The notes under the pieces were generated by a model that had not been told where the DNA came from, did no database searches, and saw nothing but the letters and a program-made list of their open reading frames with translations. The position numbers and the translations under genes were made by a program. From Hydra vulgaris (Eukaryota > Cnidaria > Hydrozoa > Anthoathecata > Hydridae): a DNA stretch of 64,000 nt. Positions 27,347-38,029 of this stretch are shown here, one piece after another (the first letter of the stretch is position 1; every line of letters begins with the position of its first letter). Location: NCBI RefSeq assembly GCF_038396675.1, contig NC_088934.1:5509501-5573500 (forward strand), read 5' to 3'.

Positions 27347-29032
27347 ATGTCGAAAAGCCTAATAAATTTTAACAGTGATGTTCAATTATGTGAAAACAGT
27401 GAGATTGAACTTTGTGAAAACAGTGAAATTGAACTTTATGAAAACAGTGAAGATGATAGTGAAATTACTGAAGGTGAACTCACTTTTAACGGAGAAGTTG
27501 AACTTTGCGAAAACAGTGAACCACTCTTTTCACAAAGTTTAACTTCACTCTTTTCACAGAATTCGATCTCACTGAGAGAAGTTGAACACAGTGAAGTTGA
27601 CTTCAGTTCAACAAGTGGTGGATGTACTTGTTGTGTACCAAATTGTTTTAATAATTCTAAGCGTAATAAAAACTTATCATTTTATGTTATACCCAAGGGA
27701 AAAGTGTTAAGAAAGTTATGGTTAGCCAAAATTAGCAGAAAAGACTTTAGTCCTTCTTCTTCACACAGAGTTTGTTCAGCACACTTTCAAGGGAACAAAA
27801 AAACTTATATGAATAATGTTGCAACAATTATTCCAAAAACAGTTAAGCTAACTGCTCGTGTACCAAGGAAAACCAAAAATAGCCTTGGTTTAATACATAA
27901 AACAATACAAATACCTTATAATGAAGAACTATCGACACCTGTTTTAAGCTACGAAGAAACATTAAAACAAGAAAATAAAATTCTTAAAGATCAAATTGAG
28001 GACATTATAAAAGAAAAACAAGCGTTAGAAAACACTCAAAAAGAAGCTATATGTAAGCTCAATGACAAAATACTTCTATCACAATTTACAGTTGAAAGGT
28101 TTAAACATAACAAAGAACATTTCAAATTTTACACAGGTTTTGAAAATTTTGAACTATTTAAAGTAGTCATGAAGTTTTTAGAACCAGAAATATATTCACT
28201 AAATTATTGGGGTTCAATGTCTACTGTTGCTGACGATTTAAGTGAAAATTCTTCATCTAAAACAAGAGGAAGATCACGTATATTAAACGTTGAAGAGGAA
28301 TTTTTCATGGTGCTAATTCGACTACGTTGCGCCTTTCCTATAGAAGATTTAGCAATACGGTTTAATATTTCATCAAGCACTACCAGTAGGATATTAATTA
28401 CTTGGTATGATTTTTTGCACATAAAATTTAGATCAATTCCAATATGGCCAACAAAAAAACTAGTTAATGAAACAATGCCTAGCTGCTTTAAAGATGTATA
28501 CCCTAATACTCGTGTAATTATAGACTGTACAGAAATATTTACTGTGATGCCAACTAGCTATCGCACTCAATCAGCTATGTTTTCAAAATATAAACATCAT
28601 CACACAGCAAAGGGTTTGATTGGTATTGCACCGAGTGGTGCCATTACATTTGTATCTGATTTATATGCTGGAAGATCAAGTGATAAACAGATAACAAATC
28701 ACTGTGGCATACTAAAATTATTAGAAAAAGGTGATAGCCTGATGGCTGATAGAGGTTTCGATATCGTAAATGACTTACCAAAAGGAATTAGTCTCAACAT
28801 ACCACCATTTCTTGAAGGCGATTTTCAACTTACATTGGAAAAAGAATTAGAAACAAGACGAATTGCATCTGTGCGAATTCATGTCGAACGTGCAATTGCA
28901 AGAATCAAAAACTACAGAATATTACAAAACACATTTCCACTTTCAATGGCTGCTGACATGAACAAAATATGGGTCATAGTTTGTTATTTAGTTACTTTTC
29001 TGCCACCTCTAATAAAAACTGATAGCAAATAA
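27347..29032 (+). CDS. THAP-domain DDE_Tnp_4 transposase
   Basis: 561 codons from the first ATG, which is placed right after the TIR; an upstream TTG would add eight residues inside the TIR and is unlikely. Residues 13-70 are acidic with three imperfect CENSEIEL-like repeats. A C2CH THAP finger follows: C96-x3-C100, the KLWLAKISR Trp, then C143-x2-H146 (RVCSAHF) and TIIPK. Residues about 200-247 form a coiled coil. A helix-turn-helix region (EDLAIRFNISSSTTSRI) precedes the catalytic core with D393 (IIDCTE), D468 (MADRGFD) and E514 (HVERAIARIKNYRIL), matching DDE_Tnp_4 of the PIF/Harbinger-IS5 clan. All key residues are present and there are no stops, so it may be functional. Confidence 0.9.
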   Translation: MSKSLINFNSDVQLCENSEIELCENSEIELYENSEDDSEITEGELTFNGEVELCENSEPLFSQSLTSLFSQNSISLREVEHSEVDFSSTSGGCTCCVPNCFNNSKRNKNLSFYVIPKGKVLRKLWLAKISRKDFSPSSSHRVCSAHFQGNKKTYMNNVATIIPKTVKLTARVPRKTKNSLGLIHKTIQIPYNEELSTPVLSYEETLKQENKILKDQIEDIIKEKQALENTQKEAICKLNDKILLSQFTVERFKHNKEHFKFYTGFENFELFKVVMKFLEPEIYSLNYWGSMSTVADDLSENSSSKTRGRSRILNVEEEFFMVLIRLRCAFPIEDLAIRFNISSSTTSRILITWYDFLHIKFRSIPIWPTKKLVNETMPSCFKDVYPNTRVIIDCTEIFTVMPTSYRTQSAMFSKYKHHHTAKGLIGIAPSGAITFVSDLYAGRSSDKQITNHCGILKLLEKGDSLMADRGFDIVNDLPKGISLNIPPFLEGDFQLTLEKELETRRIASVRIHVERAIARIKNYRILQNTFPLSMAADMNKIWVIVCYLVTFLPPLIKTDSK

Positions 29033-29079
29033 TGTAACCAGACAAAAAAAGAAACATTTTATAAATATTCTGTAAACGT

Positions 29080-30744
29080 TTATTTTACTTTAAATATTTC
29101 TGATGACATAAATTTGAAATAAAAATCTGTTAACTCTGGAAAAATAATTGTATTCCATAATTCCGCATCATACTCTATTGTTTCGATGTGCAATGATTTT
29201 TCTGTGTATACAATAAAATCAATTGTTTTAGTTTCTGTTAGTGCCATAACGCCTTGACACTGATAGTAATAAGGATGGTTTATTTTTAATTTTGGAGCAC
29301 CATCGTTAAATTTCAAATAAAAGTTTTTATCTTGACACGCTTCTTTAATTGTTAAATGTTTTTTTGAAGAAGGACATTTTACTTCAAGTACTTTTTCAGC
29401 GCTAACTACTCCATCAGGGCTACAACCCAACCAAGGGCATTTTGGGTTTATAAAAAAACCACATCGAGTAACACTTGACTTCGTTATGTTTTCATTTAGT
29501 TTTATTGCTATATCTTCATTAACCTTTCCCCACATACAGTTTTCTCCTGCTTTGATATTTTTTGTTTGTAAACATTTTTTTAAAATTGATGTAGGGTAAA
29601 TTTTTTTCCACCTATTTATTACAGTACCAAAATTTGAAGCTGTCAATCGTTTGCATCTTTCTTGATACCATAATGTACTTTCAGATTGTTTAACTGTATT
29701 GACTTCAATATTTTTAGCTTCCTCAATATCAACAATTAAATGTAATTCTACAAATGCTTTTTGTTCAGTAGACAAACAACTTAAATCAATGACTTTTTTT
29801 AAATTGTCAAATAGAGTAATAATAATCAATCGGTCATCTTTTTTACTAAAAGGTTCTGCAATATCATTGTCTATAAATGTTGACAGAGATGAATTAAAAA
29901 AGGAACATGCCTGAAAGTTATTATCACGAATTATTGAAGATATATATGTCCCCTGGCAGAGATTTTCTAAACCTTTACAAAGAGTTTGAAGTTGTAAAGT
30001 TGAGGTTTCGTAACAATTTGGTAATGAATGGTATCTACGTGTTCCTGAAACTAAAGGTCTTTTTCGAGTACTATTTTTGTCTTTAAAAGCGTCAGCTTTT
30101 TCAAAATTTAAGTTTGAAAACAAAATTGCTTCAGAGTTGGATGATTCACCTGGTACATGCCATATCTGTAAAACATCAGTACATGTTTCTGTTTCTGGGA
30201 CCACTTTAATGTCTAACTCTTTATAATCAACTTGTTGATATAATGATGCAGCAACATGCATACAACAGCCCCCCGCACCAGCTTTACAATGGCATTTCGA
30301 ATAAAGTATTTCACCAGTAGATTGGCACAAGTGTATAAAAACTTCGTATTGTTTACGTTTCATAGAAGCAGCAACATTAGACTTAACAATAAACAAATTT
30401 ATGGATGCTGTTACATTCGCTTTAACACATACATTTTTGACATAGTTTTCTTTAAATAAACGATAGCCAAGAGTTTGGTGTTTATTGGCTCCTTTTTTAC
30501 AATTATCAATATGTATAGTATCATTAACAAGATATTTCTTGATAAAATTGTGAGATATATTTGGTAAAAGTGAAATGTCTCTTGACCAAGTTGATATACT
30601 CTTGTTTATAGATTCTTCTTCGTCAACAGCAATAAGCTCATCATGCTTAAGTTCCCGAAACATAGCTTTAGATGCCTGGCAAGAGTTCTGAAAAGAACTA
30701 GCATCAATTTTATTTTCTAAATTAGCATTAAAAGAACTAATCAT
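29080..30744 (-). CDS. SWIM zinc finger + YqaJ-type exonuclease protein
   Basis: 554 codons, start ATG 36 bp inside the right TIR. Residues 1-140 have no named domain. A SWIM finger is at 151-163 (SKCHCKAGAGGCCMHVAAS: C151-x-C153 ... C161-x-H163), a DNA/protein-binding module. From about 358 a YqaJ/lambda-exonuclease fold is visible: WYQERCKRLTASNFG, WGKVNEDIAI (E410), GCSPDGVV (D444), LEVKCPSS (E454, K456) and YYYQCQGVMAL with the conserved Gln. That is a complete PD-(D/E)xK active set. The family digests DNA 5'-3' in phage recombination; here it presumably processes transposition intermediates or repairs gaps (inference). The polyadenylation hexamer on this strand lies just past the stop, near 29070. 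Confidence 0.9.
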   Translation of the reverse strand: MISSFNANLENKIDASSFQNSCQASKAMFRELKHDELIAVDEEESINKSISTWSRDISLLPNISHNFIKKYLVNDTIHIDNCKKGANKHQTLGYRLFKENYVKNVCVKANVTASINLFIVKSNVAASMKRKQYEVFIHLCQSTGEILYSKCHCKAGAGGCCMHVAASLYQQVDYKELDIKVVPETETCTDVLQIWHVPGESSNSEAILFSNLNFEKADAFKDKNSTRKRPLVSGTRRYHSLPNCYETSTLQLQTLCKGLENLCQGTYISSIIRDNNFQACSFFNSSLSTFIDNDIAEPFSKKDDRLIIITLFDNLKKVIDLSCLSTEQKAFVELHLIVDIEEAKNIEVNTVKQSESTLWYQERCKRLTASNFGTVINRWKKIYPTSILKKCLQTKNIKAGENCMWGKVNEDIAIKLNENITKSSVTRCGFFINPKCPWLGCSPDGVVSAEKVLEVKCPSSKKHLTIKEACQDKNFYLKFNDGAPKLKINHPYYYQCQGVMALTETKTIDFIVYTEKSLHIETIEYDAELWNTIIFPELTDFYFKFMSSEIFKVK

Positions 30745-30779
30745 TATAATAATATTTAATTCCTAATACTTTAATCGGA

Positions 30780-30847
30780 TTGTTTTGATTTAAATGAATA
30801 CAACTACCACAATGCATTGTGCAGTTGCCGATTTATGGGAAAGGTCC
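30780..30847 (-). repeat. Right 68-bp TIR
   Basis: Inverted partner of 27279-27346. The outer end is GGTCC, followed by AT. Confidence 0.9.
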
Positions 30848-31004
30848 ATACTCTAACGATTGTTGCTCTTCCGACTGTGATTCTTGAGGACCAAGCAGGA
30901 GTGTAATTGAATTGCGTGGGAGAAATTATGTACGACGGTTTTGACTGACATATTTTCCTTGAGAAAATATAAATATACTTAAAGCGGTTTTTTTTATGAA
31001 CACA

Positions 31005-31930
31005 TTTGAGGTGATTTGTAAAGTATAAATTGAACGTGAAATTTTTGTAAAGAGAGTTTTTTAAATGAGTAAAAAGAAAGATTTTGAAATTGTAATGTTC
31101 TCGCTGCCTGCGAGAAAATTACAGTTTGTAAAGCCCATTCTCTTACCTCTAAGCATTTTAGTTTTGTAAATATATTTAGGTTCACATTTTGCTTCCATAT
31201 CATACCTATAAAAATCTAACTCTGCTCCTAATACTTTTTTGGTTTTTAAGGTGTCACCTAACAATACATATTCATCATCTGCTTCCTTTAAAGTCAACCA
31301 CACCTTTGTTCTTAATTTTAACAACTCATTTACAAATTTAGCTTTTTGAAGAAAGCTTTTCTTTTAGTTGTTTTTTTAGCTTTCTGTTTTTCAGACAATC
31401 TTTCACTCATTTCAAACTTTATTTTCTAAATGACGTTGTTTGTATTTATCTTTTATTTTATTAAAGTTACTTGAAGCGCTTTTAAGCAACAAGTCACGCT
31501 CATCCAAAGTCTTTTTATCCAACCAGTCTAGTATTTTATTTTTATACCACATAGTATAAGTTTGTATATTTTGTATTTTGGCATAAGTTTTGTTGCGAAT
31601 TACTATTCCGAGAGCCCGCACTTCAGCTAAATATAAATTGTTGTAAATATCTTCTTTAACTGCAAGTAAAGGATTATTTAGGTTCGGCAAATTTTGAAGA
31701 AACTCTAAAATATCCTTGGAATGAAAATACAAAGTTGCAGCATTATAATAGAGTATATTAAATCGGTTACCAACAAAGGGTGCTAGCATACACTTACTTT
31801 ATCCTTTAACAGCAAGAAATGCATTAAAATACCTTTAACATGAAAAGCATTAGATGCAGTTCTTATCAATTTAGTGGCACCTGATTCTGCAGTATTTAAT
31901 GATAAAAATATTTTCATAACTACTGTTTAA
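31005..31930 (-). pseudogene. Repeated transposon-like protein remnant
   Basis: Read from 31930 down: NTAESGATKLIRTASNAFHV, then frame 31789-31412 with FVGNRFNILYYNAATLYFHS, AVKEDIYNNLYLAEVRALGI and DERDLLLKSASSNF, then frame 31324-31061 with VWLTLKEADDEY and LGAELDFYRY. The 'KLIRTAS ... GNRFNILFxNA ... YHS' series is familiar to me from abundant unnamed repeated proteins of cnidarians and fishes with a THAP or zinc-finger N-terminus. Frames are broken at about 31790 and 31400. The N-terminal half is absent. Confidence 0.45.
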
Positions 31931-32869
31931 AACTAACTTTTCAAAAGATTTAATTGTTTTATCAGAGATTTTGTATCAATTGAGGAAAGCAGATATTTTA
32001 TAAAAGTATAATTATTTTACTTTTCGTAAAAGTTTTTACTATGACATGAAAAATAAAAAAAATTGGTCTAAATCTATTTTGAAAAAGTATACTTTATCTA
32101 TAAAAAACTGCAAAAATTTTGTCTACGGAATTCTTCACGTGACTGAAGTACCTAATACATGATGAAATCTTTAAAAATAGTTTTTTGTTCTTTAAATCAA
32201 ATAATAATATAAATTTTTTTAAAAATGGCTGCCAATTTCCCGAAAAATAGTCAAAAAGTCACATAACAATATCAGAGGTTCTCGTACTTATCTTTTACTT
32301 CGTTTATAAAAAAATTAAGTGTGTTAGGCCCATATTTAGTTAGAGATTTTAATGTGAATTCATTACTTTAGGTTTTACGACTTTTTGAATATCAAAAATA
32401 TCAATATTTACAAGAAAAAATAAGATATCTCAAGATATATTTATTAACTTTCAAAATCTCTAGCTAAAAAGAAAGATATTAATGCAAGTATCAATTTCAA
32501 AAACTGTATAGAAGAGGTAACATAGTGGTTTATTGAGCATCTTTTTGTAGACTTATTTATTATGATTTAAATAATACAAAGAATGTGTACTATATTCATA
32601 TAATACATGTTCAAAATACATATATTCTTCCATGAACAAAAAATATAAATTATATTTCAACATATTAAAACATTAAGACATTCAACTTTTGACAAATTAA
32701 GTCATGAACCTTGGTTACTTAACTGCATATTTTAGTGTTTACTGAACCAAACGTAAAAATATTCTAGTCTACACGACATTTAGTTTTAATAGTCACGCGA
32801 ACAATTCGCGCTGAAAGATTTTTGGCCAAAAATTAACAAAAAAATATGATTTTATATCAACTTTGTTCA
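31931..32869. other. No gene seen
   Basis: AT-rich, no repeats or coding signal that I can support. Confidence 0.45.
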
Positions 32870-32985
32870 TTAAAGTACATAAAATTTTACAAAACTTGAC
32901 AATTCAAAACAACTATGACTTTTAGAGTACTAAGTATTATTTTAAAAGTTAAGATTTAAAAAAAATTGTTTTGTTTTTCAACAGT
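32870..32985 (+). repeat. Dispersed repeat, copy 1
   Basis: AAAATTTTACAAAACTT, TTTTAGAGTACTAAGTATTA and AAATTGTTTTGT...ACAGTTTTTATCACT occur in the same order at 36945-37060, with about 80% identity by eye. Copy 1 runs into a minisatellite built from its last 16 bp. Confidence 0.7.
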
Positions 32986-33094
32986 TTTTATCACTCTCAG
33001 TTTTTATCACTCTCAGTTTTTATTACTCTCAGTTTTTATCACTCTCAGTTTTTATCACTCTCAGTTTTTATCACTCGTAGTTTTTATCACTCGT
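32982..33094. repeat. 16-bp minisatellite, seven units
   Basis: Unit CAGTTTTTATCACTCT, repeated head to tail with single changes (TATTACT in one, CACTCGTA in the last two). Confidence 0.95.
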
Positions 33095-35351
33095 ATGTAA
33101 AAGTCAATTATTAGTTAAAAGTATAAAAACAATGTTCAATGGGCCAGAATTTTACTTTTACTTACTTTTACTGGACAAAACTTAGAGCTAGTTGTATAAA
33201 AAAGATTTAAGGATAAATGTCTGTATGTTGTATTACGTATGAATTTAATTTAATTAATTAAGATAAATATCTGCATTTATGTATTACGTATAAATTTCTA
33301 CTAATTTGAACCTGTTCATTGGAAAGATCACTCAAGGCATCTTCGGTTATCATTTAAATCAGAAAACTTATTTACGTGCTTTTAACTTTATCAGGATTTG
33401 TAGCATTTTTCATGAGAACAACTAAATCTAAGATCTCTAGTGGCATTTTTATTGGAATTAATGCCGATGCTTCAGCAGAATGCTCAGCTCTTTAAGCGAG
33501 TTAGCTATTTTTTGAATTGATTTGAATTTAATTGCTCTATTATTACCTTAGATCATTTTCTTCTATCACCTAAATCTTCCAAGTCCTTGCTCATTCACCT
33601 GGACCTCCTGCAACGCCTTCTCTGTCAACTGTTATAACTTTACGCATCTAAGTTTGCTCATGTTTCAGTCTTGAGAAGGTTCTTGAATGTTTCTGCAATT
33701 TAGATCAGAGTTTACATTTAAATATTAATAGAGTTTTCTCAAGATTTATCTTTTCAGGTTCATCAATACTTTTAAAGTATAGACCTTCTCGTCTACAAAA
33801 CTCACGTAGAAGAGCCTCAAGTAAATTATCATAATTAATTCCTAACTCTGGAATGATAGAAACTAAATTTATTCTTATTATGATCAATGTCAGTAATGAA
33901 CTGTTCTTGCTATTTTATACTCAAATTTTAATTACAAATTTTTAAAACATGCAATATGCCATCAAATCTTGATCTTTTTTTTTGAGGTTTGTAAATTAGA
34001 ACCATGCTAGAGCACGAGTTTTTAACTCATAGGAACTAAATGTGTTATTAATATGATCAATGTATGCAGTGAACTATTGTTCGTTTCTTATTACTCAAGT
34101 TTTAATTATAAACGGAAAAAAATTATACAAATAAAAGGATCTATAAAGACTCATCAGCATTTCTGATGAGTTGAAGTGTAAGTGAAGTTGAAGTAGTGAA
34201 GCAATAACAATTAAGATAAAGAAATTCTTGATGTTTTATTATAAAATGCTTTTAAACAAACAAACCTAAGAAAACGATTAAAAAACAAAGTAGGAAAAAA
34301 TTGGTATATACTATTAATAGTCAGTATAACACAATAGTCAATATTAATAAATTTAAAGTTAAACAAAAAAAAATTATAGATCACATAAATCCAGGGGCAC
34401 CGAGAGTCTTTACGCCGCCTGGCACAGTAACCCTGGTTAGCGCTCCTATTTTTTTTAATTTTCTTATATTATCAGTGAATGACCTTTTTTTTTATTACCA
34501 TCTTTAGAGATAAGCCGGTTACGACACACTGTCCCTTTCGCCTTTCCGCCTCTTAGAGCCACCTGCATAAATTACACAAAAAATATCCTGAAACTAATTG
34601 ACAGCATTTTTGATGAGTCCAAAATCTATAGATATTACATCTAAACCAATCTTTTTTGTTTCTAGACTGATTCCACCACAAACCACATACATAATATTCA
34701 CTATTTTCTGATAAAATGTTCTCATCATGAATGGGGCCTTTTAACAGCTACATTTTTTTTTTGAAAATAACTAGAAGCAACTTCTTTTCACTTAGTTTTA
34801 AGATGTTTTAAAATCTTAGTTTTAAGATATTTTAAAAACTAAGTGAAACTAACTTCTTTAAACAACATTTTAAAAAGATTTTTTAATTCTTTTCTTGTAT
34901 GAAAAACTTGTGATGATTTTTTTGTTAGTTTTAAGTTAGGTATGAAACTATATCATTCAAATGAGACATAGAATCTATGGTATTTTTTACTTTAATATTG
35001 AATCCAGGAAAACAACTGAAGACCACACGGGTAAACCAACAGATGTCGACTTTTTGAAAATTTCAAGTTTTATATATTTTTATGATATTTTAGTACTAAG
35101 CTATTTTAATTTGAAAATTCATTACAAAAAAAACTTTGTTTTAAGGTTCTAAGTTCATTTTAAAAAAAGGGCTACTTTGAAACAACCACTGTTGTCCAAT
35201 GTTTACCGCGTAAAAAACACAGTTGTCCAAGTTATTTATAACTAAACCAATGATAATAAAAACGTAAGTCACATGACTAATTTTATCCTTAAGAAAATTA
35301 CGTCGGATGAAGTAAATAACATTACGTTCACAGAAAAACATTAAAAAAAAA

Positions 35352-35353
<2 letters not shown>
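33095..35353. other. No gene seen; GC-richer patch at 34385-34565
   Basis: The patch GGGGCACCGAGAGTCTTTAC...GCTCC and the following CGGTTACGACACACTGTCCC stand out from AT-rich DNA and may be a piece of an unidentified retroelement or SINE. A weak inverted repeat (CACTTAGTTTT against AAAACTAAGTG) is at 34791-34847. Confidence 0.35.

Positions 35354-35424
<71 letters not shown>
35354..35424. repeat. (TA)n microsatellite
   Basis: About 34 TA units. Confidence 0.96.
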
Positions 35425-35429
<5 letters not shown>

Positions 35430-36944
35430 TAAAAATTCTTTTTTAATAATGATAAAAATTTTCTCTTGAATTATTTCAACTTTTGTTTTTATTCATAAAG
35501 TGTACCTATTGTATCCTAACAAAGTAAAAAATCGACTCAATAAACTGATTTTGATTGTTGGAAACAGATGGCTAATGATGTATGCTCTACGCAGCATGAT
35601 TTTAAATTATTAATTATCTCAAATGTTAAAGATATCAAACTGATTTGCAATTTATGTGCTAGGCAAAATATAAAATGAAAAGTTTTGGATTAATTTTATT
35701 ATCTAGTTTATAAAACTGAAAAACTTGACACCATTACTAATTCACTACTAATTAGAACTCTGTTGCATTCTGTATGGGCATGACACCTATAGAATGTGAC
35801 AGAAACATGGCCATTGCAAAATTTTCTGTCAGAAACACTAGACGATCTCACAAAAAACTATAACAATTCAATATTATATATAAACATGCATGTGAAAAAT
35901 ATCTGAAGTTTGCAGAGTTTCAAAGCCGAACTTCTTGGTTGTTTGTTCATTTATGTTCACTTAGAGAAATTGAAATATTAAAGGCTAATTAAAATTTATT
36001 TATATGGAAAATTGAAAATATTTAATTTTATGTGTGTTATATCCCATATGTTTAGATCAAAGGTTGATGTGTTCACAACTAGTTTTTGTATGGTTTAGAC
36101 AAACTTGATATAGAGTGATGAAACACAGACATCATAGAATCATCTATGCATAGATGATACCATGGTAATGTACAACTACAACGATGATGAATAGATGGGG
36201 TTGATGAAGAGATTAGGTTGCGATGGTATTTTGTATAATATTAAAAAAAAACTTTAATATAATTTTTTATTTGAACTTTTTTGTTTGAAAAGAAGGGGGG
36301 GGGGGGACGGCTTCATTATCCCATCACACACTTAGTACGTTGTAGTTGTATATTACAATGTGTTACCATCTACTTTTAAAAAATTAAGTGCTCTAAAAGG
36401 TTACATGCTAACGTGGTTTATAAGTTGATGAATTTACAATGAAAAAATCACATGTCCAAAATGAGTGTCTTGTTTTCAAAAGAACACTGTGAATAAATAA
36501 ATCTTGTATTTTACACAAAAACTGCATTTATATATTGTGTTAGGACTAAAATGTCATAAAAATATACTTTTAATTAAATATATTATTAATAAACAGATAT
36601 CTAATGTCACTAAACACTAAATTTCATTTTTCTCAAAAGGAGAAAAATTTCATGATGAAATGTTTTCAAAATGAAATGTTTTACTCGTGTGGTCTACAAC
36701 TATTACCAAGAGCAAAACTACTATGACTTCCTAAAATTGAATTTGACCTCATAAACAGTTCATTATTGCATGCAATAAGTATATATGCATCTCAGAAATA
36801 ATATTTGGATTTAGAAGCTAAGTATCTGCATTTTAAAGTTTACTGCTGCAATAGAAGGAGTTGCACCTTTCATATAGGCATTACAAAATAAATTCTTATC
36901 TGTTATCTTAAAGTTATCTGTTATTATTGCTCATTCATAATTAA
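35425..36944. other. No gene seen
   Basis: AT-rich. A 14-G run is at 36295-36307. Confidence 0.45.
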
Positions 36945-37060
36945 TATATAAAATAATAAAATTTTACAAAACTTCACTACTCAAAGCAACCATAATTTTT
37001 AGAGTACTAAGTATTAAAATTAAAAAAAAATTGTTTTGTCTTTCTACAGTTTTTATCACT
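36945..37060 (+). repeat. Dispersed repeat, copy 2
   Basis: Same order of blocks as 32870-32985, but only one copy of the terminal CAGTTTTTATCACT unit, so the minisatellite expanded in copy 1 only. Confidence 0.7.
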
Positions 37061-38029
37061 TTCAGCACCTAAAATTCAATAATTTTATTACAGTTTTTTT
37101 TTTTACAGTTGCATCAAAGGCAGATTTAAATAATTTAAAAAAACTTACATCCAGAAGTTGTAGTTTGTGTGTTGTATGCAGAGAACACAGAATTTTCATG
37201 CGTAATAAGGACTGTGATTACGACTATTTGCTCTTCACTTTCAAAAGATGACACAACATGTTTACCTTTTTGTGCAATAGTTTATACAAGTTTATGAACA
37301 CATGAAATACTTGACTCGTCACAGTTGAATACTTTTTGAAGCTGAAATTTATGCTTTTGTTATAAAATTGTCAGTAAATAAAAATATTTCTCAACTTACG
37401 TCTTGTTTAGACCAAATAATCTTTTTAAAAAAATAGCTCTAGGCTTGCAAAGGGAGAGAGAAAGATGACGCTTTAAAAATCCAGAAAAGTCTTTACCAGC
37501 AAGTTTAATTGCCTTGTTGAAAGGGTGTTGAACTTCGTTCCTTTTACAACATTTATTTACATTAGCACGAATACCTTTTATATTAATTCATAAAATGGCT
37601 GTTCCATTGACTTGATGTAAAATAAAAAATGCTTTTCAAGTTCTATTTATAAAACTTGTTAAACTAATTATAAAACTTGTTTGAAAAACCAACCTTATTA
37701 CAAAAATTTGATAAACTAGTGTTCATATCTAAATCGGCTGTTTTTTTTGGCAATATCTCAGAGTAAAGCAGACTTAGATATGTGGATCCAAATCTTATCT
37801 CAGAAGTTAGGATTAAAAGACTTTAGGAAAATCTTCAACGGTTTTATTAACTAAGATCAGTCTGACATTACATTTCTATTTCATAGACTGATCTAAATGC
37901 ATCTCCCAAAAATAAAGCAGAACTATTTGCAAAGCTTTTTTTCTAATTCGACCTTTGAGTCTTATAGCCATACTCTTCCTGTCATTTCAGTTAAACAGGT
38001 TAACCATTTTTAGACATTAATATCATTCC
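37061..38029. other. No gene seen
   Basis: AT-rich. LINE-like reading on the plus strand begins faintly near 37990 (VISVKQVNHF). Confidence 0.4.

Larger units (their letters stand above)
27279..30847. mobile_element. Intact two-gene DNA transposon (ISL2EU/IS4EU-like)
   Basis: A 3569-bp element with 68-bp terminal inverted repeats (about 64 of 68 matching) that start GGACCTTTCCCATAAATC. The dinucleotide AT flanks both ends (27277-27278 and 30848-30849), consistent with a 2-bp target duplication. It holds two long, uninterrupted, convergent genes: a THAP + DDE transposase (+) and a SWIM + YqaJ nuclease (-), 47 bp apart. Each start codon lies at or just inside a TIR, so each TIR probably contains a promoter (inference). 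The pairing of transposase with a YqaJ-type exonuclease is, as I recall, the hallmark of ISL2EU elements. Confidence 0.88.

Noticed and set aside
32982..33094. Regularly spaced repeats that could suggest a CRISPR array
   Set aside because: The 16-bp units are head to tail with no spacers, in a eukaryotic genome.
33705..33887. 60-codon minus frame with FCRREGLYFKSIDEPEKINL
   Set aside because: It reads somewhat like protein but is too short, isolated and unrecognised to call.
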